Of a stretch of 51,739 nt of DNA, positions 16,631 to 26,227 are shown piece after piece. This DNA comes from an uncultured Lachnospiraceae bacterium (lineage in GTDB: Bacteria; Bacillota; Clostridia; Lachnospirales; Lachnospiraceae). Where the stretch lies: positions 1-51,739 of the forward strand of contig CAJULG010000015.1 of NCBI GenBank assembly GCA_910587045.1. The letters are read 5' to 3'. Positions within the stretch are counted from its first letter, which is position 1. Every line of letters begins with the position of its first letter. Under the pieces are notes generated by a model. It was given only the letters and a program-made list of their open reading frames with translations. It had not been told where the DNA came from and ran no database searches. Position numbers and translations under genes: made by a program.

Positions 16631-19600
16631 TTACCGCCTGGTCTGAAGCTGTCGGATGATCCGTTCTGCCTCCTCATAATTCAAGGCCTCCAGCTCCTGT
16701 ACTACCTGTCCCAGATTTTCCTTTATTTCTACAGACTCTACCTCCTGCAGCAGATTCTCGATCAAAGCCCGGGCAGGATCTGCATCATAATCTCTTATAA
16801 AGGACAGACTGTTCTCCAGAAGCATCTTCTGTTCATAACTCAGCTCTTCCGGAACGGGTTCCGCAGCAGCGGCAGCTTCCCCGTATGTGATCGGCTCGCC
16901 TCCTACATAATTCAGGATACCGTTTACAACACAGCTCCATTCCTGACACAGCTCCTCCCAGTGCTCCCGGACATAGCTCCAGTTTCCCGTTCTGGACTGC
17001 TGCTCATGCTCCCATGCCAGCTGATAAAGCTGATTGGCCCCGATTCCCTTTGCATTGGATTTTAATGCATGTACCTCGATCGTATATCCTTCCACATCCT
17101 GTTGTTCATACAGCTCTGATATTCTTCCGTATTTCTCCCGAAAGCTTTCTACAAACAGCATGATCATCCAGTGAAACTGTCCCATGGATCTTCCGGCAAA
17201 GCGATAACCATCCGCCAGATGGATATGCGCCTGCTCCAATAACGCCTCCAGCTCCTTCATACAGGTCTCGATCGATACCGCCTCATCTCCTTCTACGGCA
17301 TCCTGCATGACATCCTCCTTCAGACGATCCAGAACTGCTCCTGTTCCTTCCTCCGCCGAAATAATATATTCCTGGGGCAGAAGCCGCAGTAATACTTCCT
17401 CCAGCTTCTCACCTTCAACAGGCTTTGTTAAATACTCATGAAAACCCTCTTTGATATAGAATTCTTTCACACCCTTGATTGCATTTGCTGTGAGTGCGAT
17501 CACGCTTGTATACTGATTCGGGTTGCCGGCCTCCCGCCGAAGCCGCCGGAGTGTCTCTACTCCGTCCATTTCCGGCATCAGGTGATCCATAAAGATCAAA
17601 TCATATTTCTTATTTCTTGTCAGTTCCAGACAGGCAGCACCGCTGTCTGCAGTATCGATCTGCAGCTTTGTCCGCTTTAACAGGCCCTTTGCCACGGACA
17701 GATTCATAAAGTTGTCATCAACAAAAAGGACCTTTGCCTGAGGCGCAGTGAACATGACCCGGTAGGCCGGCTGTACCCGCAGTTCCTTACGATGATCACT
17801 CTGATAATTCCCGATCGGGGTAGCATCCCGCACCTCCTGCGGTATCGTGATCCGAAAATCCGATCCTTCTCCATAGGTACTATAAATCTTTAGCGTTCCA
17901 CCCATGACATCCAGCAGATTGGCAACAATGCTCATCCCCAGCCCGGTCCCTTCAATACTCCGGTTCCGTTGAATATCAAACCGCTGAAAGGACTCTGTAA
18001 TTCTGCTGATATCTTCTTCCTTGATTCCGATTCCGGTATCTGCTACTGAGATCCGCAGCCTTCCGTGACTACCTGCCAATACATCAAAGCTTACACTTAA
18101 GGTAACACTTCCTGCTTCCGTGTACTTCACTGCGTTATTCAGCACATTAGTCAGTATCTGCTTCACCCGCATTTCGTCTCCATACAGCTTACGCGGAATA
18201 TCCTTTCCGATAAAAATATCGAAGGACAAGCCCTTTTCCTGCGCCCGGATATAAGTCATATTGATCACATCGGAAAGCATATTACTGGTCCTGTATTCCT
18301 CCTCGATCAATTCAACCTTACCAGACTCGACCTTAGTGGTATCCAGAATGTCATTTACCAGATATAACAGATTGTCGCCGGCCTTCTTGATATTAGCTGC
18401 GTATTCGATAATTGCTTCATCCTCTACCTCCCGGAGGATCATTTCATCAAATCCCAGAATGGTATTGATCGGGGTACGGATCTCATGGGACATATTGGCC
18501 AGAAAATCCATCTTGGTCTCATCTGCTTTTATGGCAAGGATCTGCTCCTGCTTCTGCCGTAGCATTCCGGTCACTGCTGAAATGCCCATGATGATGATAA
18601 AAAGGATCAATCCCAGACTGACATAATTATTGGACACAATACCGGTCGCAGAATTCTCGTAACCGCACATTTGTAATATGATACAGATCAGCAGGACTGA
18701 TATGCCCGTCAGAAGCTTCCACTGCCGGTATCCCCTGATCCAATCGATCACGATCGTCGTAAGCACTAATACGGCACAGCCAAGGATCACCACCCAGCCA
18801 GCCAGATGCATCTGATAAAAATCAAGTACATTCGTCAATTCCAGAACCATCAATGTAACATTCAGCCCCAAAGCAAGAATAGAACCGATAATATATTGCC
18901 TGCAATACCGTCTTCCCTGTAAGCGGTCTACATAAAAGAGCATCGGGATCGGCGCAAAAAACAGTGCTTCCCATAATATCATCTCTCCAACTGCAAGATC
19001 CCCGTAATAGAACTGCTTCAGCCGGCTCTCTGCAAGCATCCAGATAGCAATGCAGACTGCGGTTGTCCCGAGATAAGTAATATTAACATTCGAATTCTCC
19101 TGAAAGGCCAGACGTAATACCAGGCCAAAGATAATGATGACAACACCGGTATATAATAACAGCACGGCAAACACCACATTCTTCAGATAGGAACCCAGCA
19201 TCCAGAACAAGATTCCGACCTCCGTTCCGATACGGATATCATTTAACTGTCCTGCTGTTTCCGGTTCTAATGCAGAATATTGGATCTCTACAGGTTTGCC
19301 GGCGGCACTTTCCGAAAGAGGGATCAGCAGATAGCCGGAGGGCGTATGTCTGCCAAATCTTCTCGTGGAAGAATTATCGAGACTGCCGGCTACAATCCCG
19401 TCGATCCGTACCACAATATCCTGATGCAGTCCCTTTACAAGAAGCGCCGTCCGGGCACCTATGTTCTCCGGTATTGTATTCTCGATCTGTATAACACTTT
19501 CCTCTTCTTCCAGTCTGCCCGGTATCGTGACCGGCGTACCTTCACCGCTCAACGTCCAGCCCTGATCAAAGCTGCTGCAATTATGATCTGTAAAGCGATA

Positions 19601-19723
19601 ATTCTCCTGCGAATTTATGGTAGTTATCAGACAGACCATAAACCAGAATAATATCACCAGCCAGAATGCAGTTTTAACAGCTAAGAATATTTTTTGATGT
19701 CGATTTTTATCTTTCTGTTCCAT
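16631..19723 (-). CDS. Hybrid sensor histidine kinase (7TM sensor, HisKA, HATPase, receiver, HPt)
   Basis: This 1030-residue phosphorelay protein starts at 19723, where AAAAGGAG lies close upstream; the ATG at 19759 has no site. Order: a membrane helix (about 13-35), an extracellular jelly-roll-like sensor (50-165), about seven helices (175-385, 7TMR-DISM type), HisKA with H413 in ANMSHEIRTPIN, HATPase with DTGIGIK and GTGLGMSIV, a receiver with D713 in IFMDHLMPEMDG, and a C-terminal HPt with H885 in VHALKSNAKGIG. All phosphotransfer residues are present. No output regulator gene is adjacent, so the partner is unknown. It is divergent from the gene at 19866. Confidence 0.92.
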   Translation of the reverse strand: MEQKDKNRHQKIFLAVKTAFWLVILFWFMVCLITTINSQENYRFTDHNCSSFDQGWTLSGEGTPVTIPGRLEEEESVIQIENTIPENIGARTALLVKGLHQDIVVRIDGIVAGSLDNSSTRRFGRHTPSGYLLIPLSESAAGKPVEIQYSALEPETAGQLNDIRIGTEVGILFWMLGSYLKNVVFAVLLLYTGVVIIIFGLVLRLAFQENSNVNITYLGTTAVCIAIWMLAESRLKQFYYGDLAVGEMILWEALFFAPIPMLFYVDRLQGRRYCRQYIIGSILALGLNVTLMVLELTNVLDFYQMHLAGWVVILGCAVLVLTTIVIDWIRGYRQWKLLTGISVLLICIILQMCGYENSATGIVSNNYVSLGLILFIIIMGISAVTGMLRQKQEQILAIKADETKMDFLANMSHEIRTPINTILGFDEMILREVEDEAIIEYAANIKKAGDNLLYLVNDILDTTKVESGKVELIEEEYRTSNMLSDVINMTYIRAQEKGLSFDIFIGKDIPRKLYGDEMRVKQILTNVLNNAVKYTEAGSVTLSVSFDVLAGSHGRLRISVADTGIGIKEEDISRITESFQRFDIQRNRSIEGTGLGMSIVANLLDVMGGTLKIYSTYGEGSDFRITIPQEVRDATPIGNYQSDHRKELRVQPAYRVMFTAPQAKVLFVDDNFMNLSVAKGLLKRTKLQIDTADSGAACLELTRNKKYDLIFMDHLMPEMDGVETLRRLRREAGNPNQYTSVIALTANAIKGVKEFYIKEGFHEYLTKPVEGEKLEEVLLRLLPQEYIISAEEGTGAVLDRLKEDVMQDAVEGDEAVSIETCMKELEALLEQAHIHLADGYRFAGRSMGQFHWMIMLFVESFREKYGRISELYEQQDVEGYTIEVHALKSNAKGIGANQLYQLAWEHEQQSRTGNWSYVREHWEELCQEWSCVVNGILNYVGGEPITYGEAAAAAEPVPEELSYEQKMLLENSLSFIRDYDADPARALIENLLQEVESVEIKENLGQVVQELEALNYEEAERIIRQLQTRR

Positions 19724-19760
19724 ATGGTTCTCCTTTTTTCCAATCTGCGGTACTGCCATT

Positions 19761-19769
19761 ATTATAACA
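19761..19769 (-). promoter_or_regulatory. Extended -10 element of the hybrid kinase gene
   Basis: TGTTATAAT on the minus strand is an extended -10. The -35 region is poor. It lies about 40 bases before the start codon. Confidence 0.45.
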
Positions 19770-19802
19770 GATATGTCAACGAAAGTAACCGTTCAGAAAG
19801 CC

Positions 19803-19831
19803 TTGACATATTTTTCTTTTTTCTCCATAAT
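19803..19831 (+). promoter_or_regulatory. Promoter of the membrane protein gene at 19866
   Basis: TTGACA, 17 bases and CATAAT, followed by AGGAGG and the start at 19866. It is divergent from the hybrid kinase promoter, with about 35 bases between them. Confidence 0.7.
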
Positions 19832-19865
19832 TAAAACCAATCACATAGGAGGAAGAACAAGAAAT

Positions 19866-20627
19866 ATGGAATTAAAGCTGGATGATAATACAGAATTTCA
19901 GACTACGGAAGATGCAAGCCCATCCTTAACCAGCAGCAGAGGCTTTTCCGTTCAGAATGAACCAGCGGCAGATGAAGACGGATACTACCATATACCGGAA
20001 AAACCAATACCTGCAGTCCTGCCACCGGCGAAAAAAACATTTCATATCCCAAAGCTGGTGATCATACTGCTGGTTCTGGCACTGGCGGCATTGATCCTTA
20101 GCATTTTGCCGATCAATAAGAAGAAAAGTCTGGATGAAATTGTCCGTATGTCAAGAAACGAGATCGAACAGGAACTGGGTATTACACTCACTGCAGACTC
20201 GGCTGCTGTCAATAAATTAAGTATTCCCAATGGAGAATCCGAAGGATTTGAAGTCTATACCAATGCGAAAAAAGACTTTGGGGTGATCTATTATAATGGA
20301 AAACAGTATGGAGTCTGCTTTGACAGCACTAGATACTCCCTGTTCGGTGTTACAATCGGAGACAGCGAAAGCCACCTGTTTCAAGAGGCGGCTAACGCAG
20401 ATTCGACAGGCCTTCAGCTTAATACGAGCAATGAAAAACCGTATTCTTACTCCTACTATTTTAACATGATGGAGGATATGAGCAGGGGGGGAAGCACTGC
20501 AGACTATGTCATGGGGACGGATGGCAGTGTGCTGGTCCTGGTCGTAAATGATACCTCCCATCGGGTTGTAAATGTTATCTACTACTATAACAGCAGCCGG
20601 GTCATGAAGGATGTTGATATGTTCTGA
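19866..20627 (+). CDS. Single-pass membrane protein of unknown function
   Basis: I do not recognise this 253-residue protein. It has an acidic, Pro-containing cytoplasmic N terminus (1-58), one membrane helix (about 62-82, LVIILLVLALAALILSI), and a ~170-residue exported domain with the opening SLDEIVRMSRNEIEQELGI. Tyr/Asn-rich strands follow, such as GVIYYNGKQYGVCF and NVIYYYNSSRVM. The start is at 19866 (MELKL), after AGGAGG; the longer frame from 19773 crosses the promoter. The exported part is compact and repeat-poor. It shares a divergent promoter region with the 7TM hybrid kinase, so a sensory or accessory partnership is possible but only positional. Confidence 0.75.
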   Translation: MELKLDDNTEFQTTEDASPSLTSSRGFSVQNEPAADEDGYYHIPEKPIPAVLPPAKKTFHIPKLVIILLVLALAALILSILPINKKKSLDEIVRMSRNEIEQELGITLTADSAAVNKLSIPNGESEGFEVYTNAKKDFGVIYYNGKQYGVCFDSTRYSLFGVTIGDSESHLFQEAANADSTGLQLNTSNEKPYSYSYYFNMMEDMSRGGSTADYVMGTDGSVLVLVVNDTSHRVVNVIYYYNSSRVMKDVDMF

Positions 20628-20647
20628 TCCCTGCCTTGTCCATGCTA

Positions 20648-21925
20648 TTATATCTGACTGAGTGCCTGCTCTAAATCAGATATGATATCATGGACATTTT
20701 CAATTCCCACAGATAGGCGGATCAGATCCGGCGCGACGCCTGCCTCCCGCAGTTGTTCCTCTGTCATCTGACGGTGGGTATGACTTGCCGGATGCAGCAG
20801 GCAGGTCTTACTGTCCGCAACATGCGTCACAATGGACGCCAGGCGCAGCTTGTCCATAAAGGTAATAGAGGTCTCCCTTCCTCCCTTTAATCCAAATGCC
20901 AGTACGCCACAGGAACCCTCCGGCAGATATTTCTCTGCCAGTGCATGATATTGATTCTGCTTCAGATCCGGATAATTTACCCAGGCAACCTTCTCATGCT
21001 GCTCCAGATATTCTGCAACTGCAAGAGCATTCCTGCAGTGCTGCTTCATACGAAGCGGAAGAGTTTCTAACCCAAGGTTCAGATAAAAAGCATTCTGCGG
21101 TGACTGAATGGAACCCAGGTCACGCATGAGCTGTGCAGTTGCTTTTGTAATATAAGCTCCCGCTCCAAAACGTTCTGCATAGACGATTCCATGATACGAT
21201 TCATCCGGTGTTGTCAGTCCTGGGTACTTTTCCTTCTGTGCCATCCAGTCAAAGTTCCCGCTGTCTACAATACAGCCTCCCACTCCGACTGCATGACCAT
21301 CCATGTATTTTGTAGTGGAATGGGTGACAATATCCGCCCCCCACAGGAATGGCTGGCAGTTTACCGGTGTTGCAAACGTGTTATCCACAATGAGCGGTAC
21401 TCCATGTCTGTGTGCCAGCCGTGCGAACTTCTCGATGTCCAGAACGGAAACCGTCGGATTGGTGATCGTCTCACCAAATACTGCTTTGGTATTCGGCTTA
21501 AAATACTGCTCCAGCTCCTCCTCCGGCAGATCCTGATCCACGAAGGTACATTCTATCCCCATTTTCTTCATGGAAACACCAAACAGGTTATAGGTGCCGC
21601 CATAGATTGAGGAGGATGCAATAAGATGATCTCCTGCTTCACAGATATTAAATACCGCAAAAAAATTCGCCGCCTGGCCGGATGAAGTCAGCATGGCCGC
21701 CACACCACCCTCTAAGGCACAGATCTTCGCTGCAACTGCATCATTCGTCGGATTCTGCAGACGGGTATAAAAATAGCCTTCCTCCTCTAAGTCAAACAGC
21801 CTGCCCATCTCATCACTGGTATCATACTTAAAGGTAGTACTTTGGATGATCGGAAGCTGTCTCGGTTCTCCCTTTGTCGGGCGGTAGCCCTCCTGAATGC
21901 ATTTGGTTTCAATTCCTGTTTCCAT
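20648..21925 (-). CDS. metY: O-acetylhomoserine aminocarboxypropyltransferase / homocysteine synthase
   Basis: This 425-residue PLP enzyme of the Cys/Met metabolism family makes homocysteine from O-acetylhomoserine and sulfide. Features are YTRLQNPT near the N terminus, SSGQAANFFA (cofactor phosphate binding), IVDNTFATP, the PLP lysine in HSTTKYMDGH, and DKLRLASIVTHVADSKT near the C terminus. The long length and these loops fit MetY better than MetB or MetC. GAAAAGGAG precedes the start. It is monocistronic with a short leader, and no SAM riboswitch is visible. Confidence 0.92.
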   Translation of the reverse strand: METGIETKCIQEGYRPTKGEPRQLPIIQSTTFKYDTSDEMGRLFDLEEEGYFYTRLQNPTNDAVAAKICALEGGVAAMLTSSGQAANFFAVFNICEAGDHLIASSSIYGGTYNLFGVSMKKMGIECTFVDQDLPEEELEQYFKPNTKAVFGETITNPTVSVLDIEKFARLAHRHGVPLIVDNTFATPVNCQPFLWGADIVTHSTTKYMDGHAVGVGGCIVDSGNFDWMAQKEKYPGLTTPDESYHGIVYAERFGAGAYITKATAQLMRDLGSIQSPQNAFYLNLGLETLPLRMKQHCRNALAVAEYLEQHEKVAWVNYPDLKQNQYHALAEKYLPEGSCGVLAFGLKGGRETSITFMDKLRLASIVTHVADSKTCLLHPASHTHRQMTEEQLREAGVAPDLIRLSVGIENVHDIISDLEQALSQI

Positions 21926-21966
21926 TCTTATGTTTTCTCCTTTTCGATATCATTCATTTTTGTTGT

Positions 21967-21995
21967 ATTATATACTATTATTTATGGATAGACAA
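21967..21995 (-). promoter_or_regulatory. metY promoter
   Basis: TTGTCT, 17 bases and TATAAT on the minus strand. The resulting leader is only about 35 bases. Confidence 0.75.
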
Positions 21996-22149
21996 TTCCA
22001 AATCAGAGGATAACAGAAGCAAATTGACGGATCCACAGTCTCATGATAACATGAAATGAATACCAATAATAGGATTTATTCCTTAAACTTTCTGATACTG
22101 ATCACTGTCGTTAATGAAAAACCATATGCAGATATCAGTTGTGTGATCA

Positions 22150-22187
22150 TCCTGAATCCGAATGCAATTCAGGAAAAGGGGTATAAT
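22150..22187 (+). promoter_or_regulatory. Inverted repeat and -10 element upstream of the GH32 gene
   Basis: TCCTGAAT and ATTCAGGA form an 8-base inverted repeat (22150-22174), ending 7 bases before TATAAT (22182-22187). The -35 is not recognisable, which suits a regulated promoter. The rest of the 350-base gap after metY holds nothing else I can name. Confidence 0.45.
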
Positions 22188-22275
22188 AGAGACCATTCCC
22201 CTGATCCAATCCGACCTGGTAGAAGCAGGAATGAAGGTATTGACCTATGCATAGTGCAGAAGGGAGGCATGGAGA

Positions 22276-23682
22276 ATGAAGAACAAGGATATATGGCGGT
22301 GCAGATTTCATCTGACGCCGCCCACCGGCTGGATGAACGATCCCAATGGCGTCTGTCAGTATCAGGGCACCTATCATGTATTCTTCCAATATGCTCCGGG
22401 GTATCCGGCGGAGGACACAAAGGCATGGGGACATTATACCTCTCCCGATCTGGTTCATTGGAATTTTGAAGGGACTGCTCTTTATCCGGATACCGTTTAT
22501 GACAGGGATGGGGCCTATTCCGGCAGTGCATGCATCGGACATGATACGATGGAACTCTATTATACCGGTAACGTGAAACAGGAAGGCCCCCACGATTATA
22601 CACATTCCGGCCGGGAATCCAATACTCTTCGGGTCACCTCCCGGGATGGACGACACTTTTCAGAAAAGCAATGCGTTCTGCGCAATCCGGATTATCCGGC
22701 AGGCTATACCTGCCACATCCGGGATCCAAAGGTATGGAAAGAAGAAAACCGGTATAAAATGGTATTGGGCGGACGAAGAAATGATGACAGCGGAGCAGTC
22801 CTGATCTATGAGTCAGAGGATGGAATCCGCTGGAGCTATTCCTGTGATATCACCTCAAACCGGCCCTTCGGCTTTATGTGGGAATGTCCGGATATTTTTG
22901 AACTGGATGGCCGGCGTTTCCTTGCCTGCTGCCCTCAGGGAATTCCGGCAGAGGACTACCGCTTTCAAAACTATCATTTATCGGGCTATTTTCCGTTTGA
23001 TGCTTCTGCAAATACTGAATCCGGTACTTTTGTAGAGCGCACCGGCATTGACGAAACACGGTTCCGGGAATGGGATCATGGATTTGACTTTTATGCACCT
23101 CAGACCTTTGTAGATGAACACGGAAGAAGAATCCTGATCGGCTGGGCCGGTCTTCCTGACATGCCTTATCAGGAACCGGGCTTAGCGCAGCAGAACTGGA
23201 TTTACCAGCTGACACTGCCAAGAGTCGTTACCTGCCGGAATGGAATACTCTTTCAGTATCCGGTACCGGAGCTCGACCAGCTTCATGGCAGAGAATATCA
23301 GCCGGACAGCCGGGATTGGTTTTCGGTCGGATTAAGCTGCTTTGACTGGCAGCTGACACCAGAGGATGCATGCACGGAATTTATCATTCATATTACAAAG
23401 AATATCACATTTTCATATAATGGGACTGTTCTTTCTCTTACATTTTATGGTAAAATAGGAGCAGGACGTACACAGAGAAACGTGCTTTGCAGTCATGTGG
23501 AGCATATCCGTATTCTTGCCGACTGTTCTATACTGGAATTCTATATCAATTACGGAGAAATTGTAATGACGACCCGTTTCTTCCCGGAGCATGAAGAAAC
23601 CGGACTGCGGGCGGAGGGTGCCTTTACCCGGAATCAGCTGTGGGATATGAATCAGACCGTTGTTCAGCTTCACACAGAATAA
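22276..23682 (+). CDS. Glycoside hydrolase family 32 (sucrose-6-phosphate hydrolase / beta-fructosidase)
   Basis: This 468-residue cytoplasmic enzyme cleaves beta-fructosides. The five-blade propeller motifs are WMNDPNG (nucleophile Asp, about residue 22), FFQYAP, YSGSA, RDPKVW (transition-state Asp) and WECPDIF (acid/base Glu). A C-terminal beta-sandwich follows from about residue 340. No signal peptide is present, which favours an internal sucrose-6-phosphate hydrolase or fructooligosaccharide hydrolase. GGGAGG sits 8 bases before the start. No transporter or regulator gene is adjacent; the HPr-like gene follows. Confidence 0.9.
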   Translation: MKNKDIWRCRFHLTPPTGWMNDPNGVCQYQGTYHVFFQYAPGYPAEDTKAWGHYTSPDLVHWNFEGTALYPDTVYDRDGAYSGSACIGHDTMELYYTGNVKQEGPHDYTHSGRESNTLRVTSRDGRHFSEKQCVLRNPDYPAGYTCHIRDPKVWKEENRYKMVLGGRRNDDSGAVLIYESEDGIRWSYSCDITSNRPFGFMWECPDIFELDGRRFLACCPQGIPAEDYRFQNYHLSGYFPFDASANTESGTFVERTGIDETRFREWDHGFDFYAPQTFVDEHGRRILIGWAGLPDMPYQEPGLAQQNWIYQLTLPRVVTCRNGILFQYPVPELDQLHGREYQPDSRDWFSVGLSCFDWQLTPEDACTEFIIHITKNITFSYNGTVLSLTFYGKIGAGRTQRNVLCSHVEHIRILADCSILEFYINYGEIVMTTRFFPEHEETGLRAEGAFTRNQLWDMNQTVVQLHTE

Positions 23683-23692
23683 AGTGTATACT
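23663..23692 (+). promoter_or_regulatory. Possible promoter of the HPr-like gene
   Basis: TTCAGC, 18 bases and TATACT, overlapping the end of the GH32 gene. A perfect 12-base palindrome, ATGCATATGCAT, follows at 23693-23704. Confidence 0.4.
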
Positions 23693-23732
23693 ATGCATAT
23701 GCATAAAATATAAATAACAGGAGGGTATCATT

Positions 23733-23990
23733 ATGAAAACATTTGACTATTGCATCAAGGACGAAATCGGTATTCATGCAAGACCTGCCGGACTTCTGGT
23801 AAAGGAGGCCAAAAAGTTTACCAGTAAGGCAACACTCTTAAAGGATGGAAAATCCGCTGATCTGACAAAGCTTATGGCGATCATGAGCCTGGGGGTGAAA
23901 TGCGGCGATACCATTACCGTACAGGTGGAAGGTGATGATGAAGAGGCTGCATCGGCTGCATTGGAAACCTTCTTTGGCAGCAATCTGTAG
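23733..23990 (+). CDS. ptsH: HPr-family phosphocarrier lacking the regulatory Ser46
   Basis: This 85-residue PTS protein accepts phosphate from EI on the His of GIHARPAG (about residue 15). The site-2 region reads SADLTKLMAIMSLG, where Bacillus HPr has NLKSIMGVMSLG. Ser46, the target of HPr kinase, is therefore replaced by Lys. The protein may serve the PTS without acting as the CcpA corepressor, or it may be a Crh/NPr-like paralogue. GGAGGG lies before the start. The EI gene is 13 kb away, not in an operon as in Bacillus. A 15-pair terminator follows. Confidence 0.88.
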   Translation: MKTFDYCIKDEIGIHARPAGLLVKEAKKFTSKATLLKDGKSADLTKLMAIMSLGVKCGDTITVQVEGDDEEAASAALETFFGSNL

Positions 23991-24011
23991 AATTCAATAT
24001 ATCTGTATACA

Positions 24012-24045
24012 AAGAATCCCCGGAACAACAGTTCCGGGGATTCTT
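24012..24045 (+). terminator. Strong hairpin terminator between HPr-like gene and vanT
   Basis: AAGAATCCCCGGAAC pairs perfectly with GTTCCGGGGATTCTT around a four-base loop. It lies between convergent genes and probably acts in both directions. The T tract is short on both strands. Confidence 0.8.
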
Positions 24046-24076
24046 GTTCTGAATGAACAGGATAATCAAAGAAACA

Positions 24077-26215
24077 TTAAAAATAGGTCCGCTCCAGCCG
24101 GTCTCCCAATCGGCTTAATAATTCATTGGTAATACTATCTGCCTCCATTGCAACTGCCTCCGCCGGAATACTGCCCCGCATATCCTCTCCGATCACAGTT
24201 ACGACATCACCGACCCTTACCTTATGAATGTCCGTGACATCGATCATCATCTGATCCATACAGATCCGCCCTACGATCTCTGCCTCCTCACCCCGGACAA
24301 GCACCTTACCGGCTCCGCAGGACAGCTCTCTCGGAATTCCGTCTGCATAGCCGATCGTTACGACTGCGATCCGCCGGTCACCTTCTGCAGTATAGGCTCT
24401 GCCATAACCAACCGTTTCTCCTGATTTCACCAGCTTTAAGGTGACGATCTTGGATTTTACCGCCAGCACCGGTCGCAGCTCCACAGACAGCTTTACATCG
24501 TCAAGCTTGCTTAAGACACCATACATTGCGATACCGATCCTTGCATAATCGCAGGTAAGCTCTGGATAATTCAATACACCATAGCTGCTCTGAATATGAG
24601 TTTTGCCCGGCTGAATCCCTTTTTGTTTTAAATAATCGATGGCATCGTAATAGTGCTGAATCTGCTGATGTGTAAAGTCTACATCCTCCGGCTCCAGACT
24701 GTCCGACACACAAAGATGGGTATAAATACCATCTACCTGCAGATAATCGGAATGGTACAGCTTTTCCAAATGTTCTATATCCTTATAGCTTTCTCCTAAC
24801 CGATGCATACCGGTATCCAGCTTTATGTGTACATGAATCCGTCGTTTAAACGCCTCCAGCTGCCTGCCATATTCGTAATCCGTAACTGTCTGGATCAGGT
24901 GATAGCGTTCGATCTCCCGGATCCGTTCCGGATCCGTATAGCCCAGGATCAGGATTATTCCGGTGATTCCATGCTTTCGCAGATGAATCCCCTCCTCTAA
25001 GGTAGCTACCGCGAAGGCATCGATTCCCATCTTATTCAGATGTCCTGCGATCCGAAGGTCACCGCTTCCATAGCCGTTTGCTTTCACGACTGCCATGAAC
25101 TTTGTCTGCTCCGGCAGAACGCCCTGCAATTCCTTTACATTATGATAGAGATTTTCAATGGAAATCTCTGTCCATGCCCTTCTGTGCATTTCCTTCTTTT
25201 GCTTTTTCTTAAAATGAAACATCGTTAATATACCTGCCGCAATAAATGACAGTATGGTCACCAGAGTAAAGTGGATCAGGCTCTGGTCTACCAGAAGCTT
25301 TGTCTGGCCCGTCAGCTTCCCGAGCAGACGTACCACTACGATCATTGCCGGATGAATGATATACACAATCATCGCCATTCGATTCAACCGTTTGCTGCCG
25401 GCTCCTTTCCATTGTAATACCCAAGCAAATAAGAATATCATCACTGCCGGAAGGAAGATATACATGCTGTCATGCCTCTGCCATTGGAGGTTATGCAGCC
25501 CGATCCCTTCTACCAGCATAAGAACAGAACTGATGACCAGTCCCGGGATCATGAACTTCACCGGAAGCTTCCGCCCTCGATCCCTTTCCTTCCCCAGTAT
25601 ATAGCCAAGTACCAGAAACAGCGGTGCAAAGAACAGACCGTTCCTGGTATAGGCGGATACCGAAAAAATACCGTCATACAACCGGCTCATCCACGGGAGC
25701 ATGGCTGTAATCCCGTAATAGCTGTCACCCAGCAGTCCGATCCCATATAAAACTGCACTGATCACCAGTACAACTCTGTCGGTAAAGCAATGAAGCAACA
25801 ACCCTACGATCGCCAGCCCCAGCATTGCCGCCGGCAGATACCAGAGATGATAGAAGGTTCCATCAAACAAAATATCCTTTATCAGTCCCCGAACAGTAAA
25901 TCCCTGACCAAAATAGCCACTGTATATCATAAGCGGCAGATACAGAAGCATGGCCGCCAGATACAGCTTCCCGATCTTCCCGATCTGTCGGAGCCACTTC
26001 TGATGCTTTCCGTTATCCCACTGGATATCCGGCAGGATAAAGAAGCCGGTTACCATTAAGAAAAACGGAACCGCAACCCGTGCCAGGATCCTGGTCAGGA
26101 TAAAATCCGGAAGTTCCCCAAAGCATAGCAGCGGTGAGGTATGAATCGCAATTACCAAAACAGCACAGATCAGCCGAAACCAGTCTACACCTCCGTATTG
26201 TGCTTTTCGATCCAT
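24077..26215 (-). CDS. vanT: VanT-type membrane serine racemase (acyltransferase-3-like domain fused to alanine racemase fold)
   Basis: This 712-residue fusion has an N-terminal half with about ten helices (residues 10-335) of the acyltransferase-3-like fold, which in VanT is thought to handle L-serine. The C-terminal half (about 345-712) is a PLP racemase with K378 in VVKANGYGSG and the catalytic Tyr in IGYADGIPREL. At N697 (SITNELLSRL), Asn replaces the Tyr of ordinary alanine racemases, as in VanTG, where it favours serine. The protein should make D-Ser for D-Ala-D-Ser peptidoglycan termini. It follows vanG by 12 bases, with AGGAGG in the gap. No vanXY is present. Confidence 0.9.
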   Translation of the reverse strand: MDRKAQYGGVDWFRLICAVLVIAIHTSPLLCFGELPDFILTRILARVAVPFFLMVTGFFILPDIQWDNGKHQKWLRQIGKIGKLYLAAMLLYLPLMIYSGYFGQGFTVRGLIKDILFDGTFYHLWYLPAAMLGLAIVGLLLHCFTDRVVLVISAVLYGIGLLGDSYYGITAMLPWMSRLYDGIFSVSAYTRNGLFFAPLFLVLGYILGKERDRGRKLPVKFMIPGLVISSVLMLVEGIGLHNLQWQRHDSMYIFLPAVMIFLFAWVLQWKGAGSKRLNRMAMIVYIIHPAMIVVVRLLGKLTGQTKLLVDQSLIHFTLVTILSFIAAGILTMFHFKKKQKKEMHRRAWTEISIENLYHNVKELQGVLPEQTKFMAVVKANGYGSGDLRIAGHLNKMGIDAFAVATLEEGIHLRKHGITGIILILGYTDPERIREIERYHLIQTVTDYEYGRQLEAFKRRIHVHIKLDTGMHRLGESYKDIEHLEKLYHSDYLQVDGIYTHLCVSDSLEPEDVDFTHQQIQHYYDAIDYLKQKGIQPGKTHIQSSYGVLNYPELTCDYARIGIAMYGVLSKLDDVKLSVELRPVLAVKSKIVTLKLVKSGETVGYGRAYTAEGDRRIAVVTIGYADGIPRELSCGAGKVLVRGEEAEIVGRICMDQMMIDVTDIHKVRVGDVVTVIGEDMRGSIPAEAVAMEADSITNELLSRLGDRLERTYF

Positions 26216-26227
26216 GATGACTGCCTC

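Noticed and set aside
21926..21995. SAM riboswitch for metY
   Set aside because: The leader from the consensus promoter is about 35 bases, too short, and has no S-box motif.
22056..22469. 137-residue frame before and over the GH32 start
   Set aside because: It overlaps GH32 coding sequence in a different frame, has no ribosome-binding site, and has no recognisable motif.
23693..23704. Palindrome ATGCATATGCAT ahead of the HPr-like gene
   Set aside because: Perfect but short and made of simple repeats. Mentioned with the promoter, not claimed as an operator.
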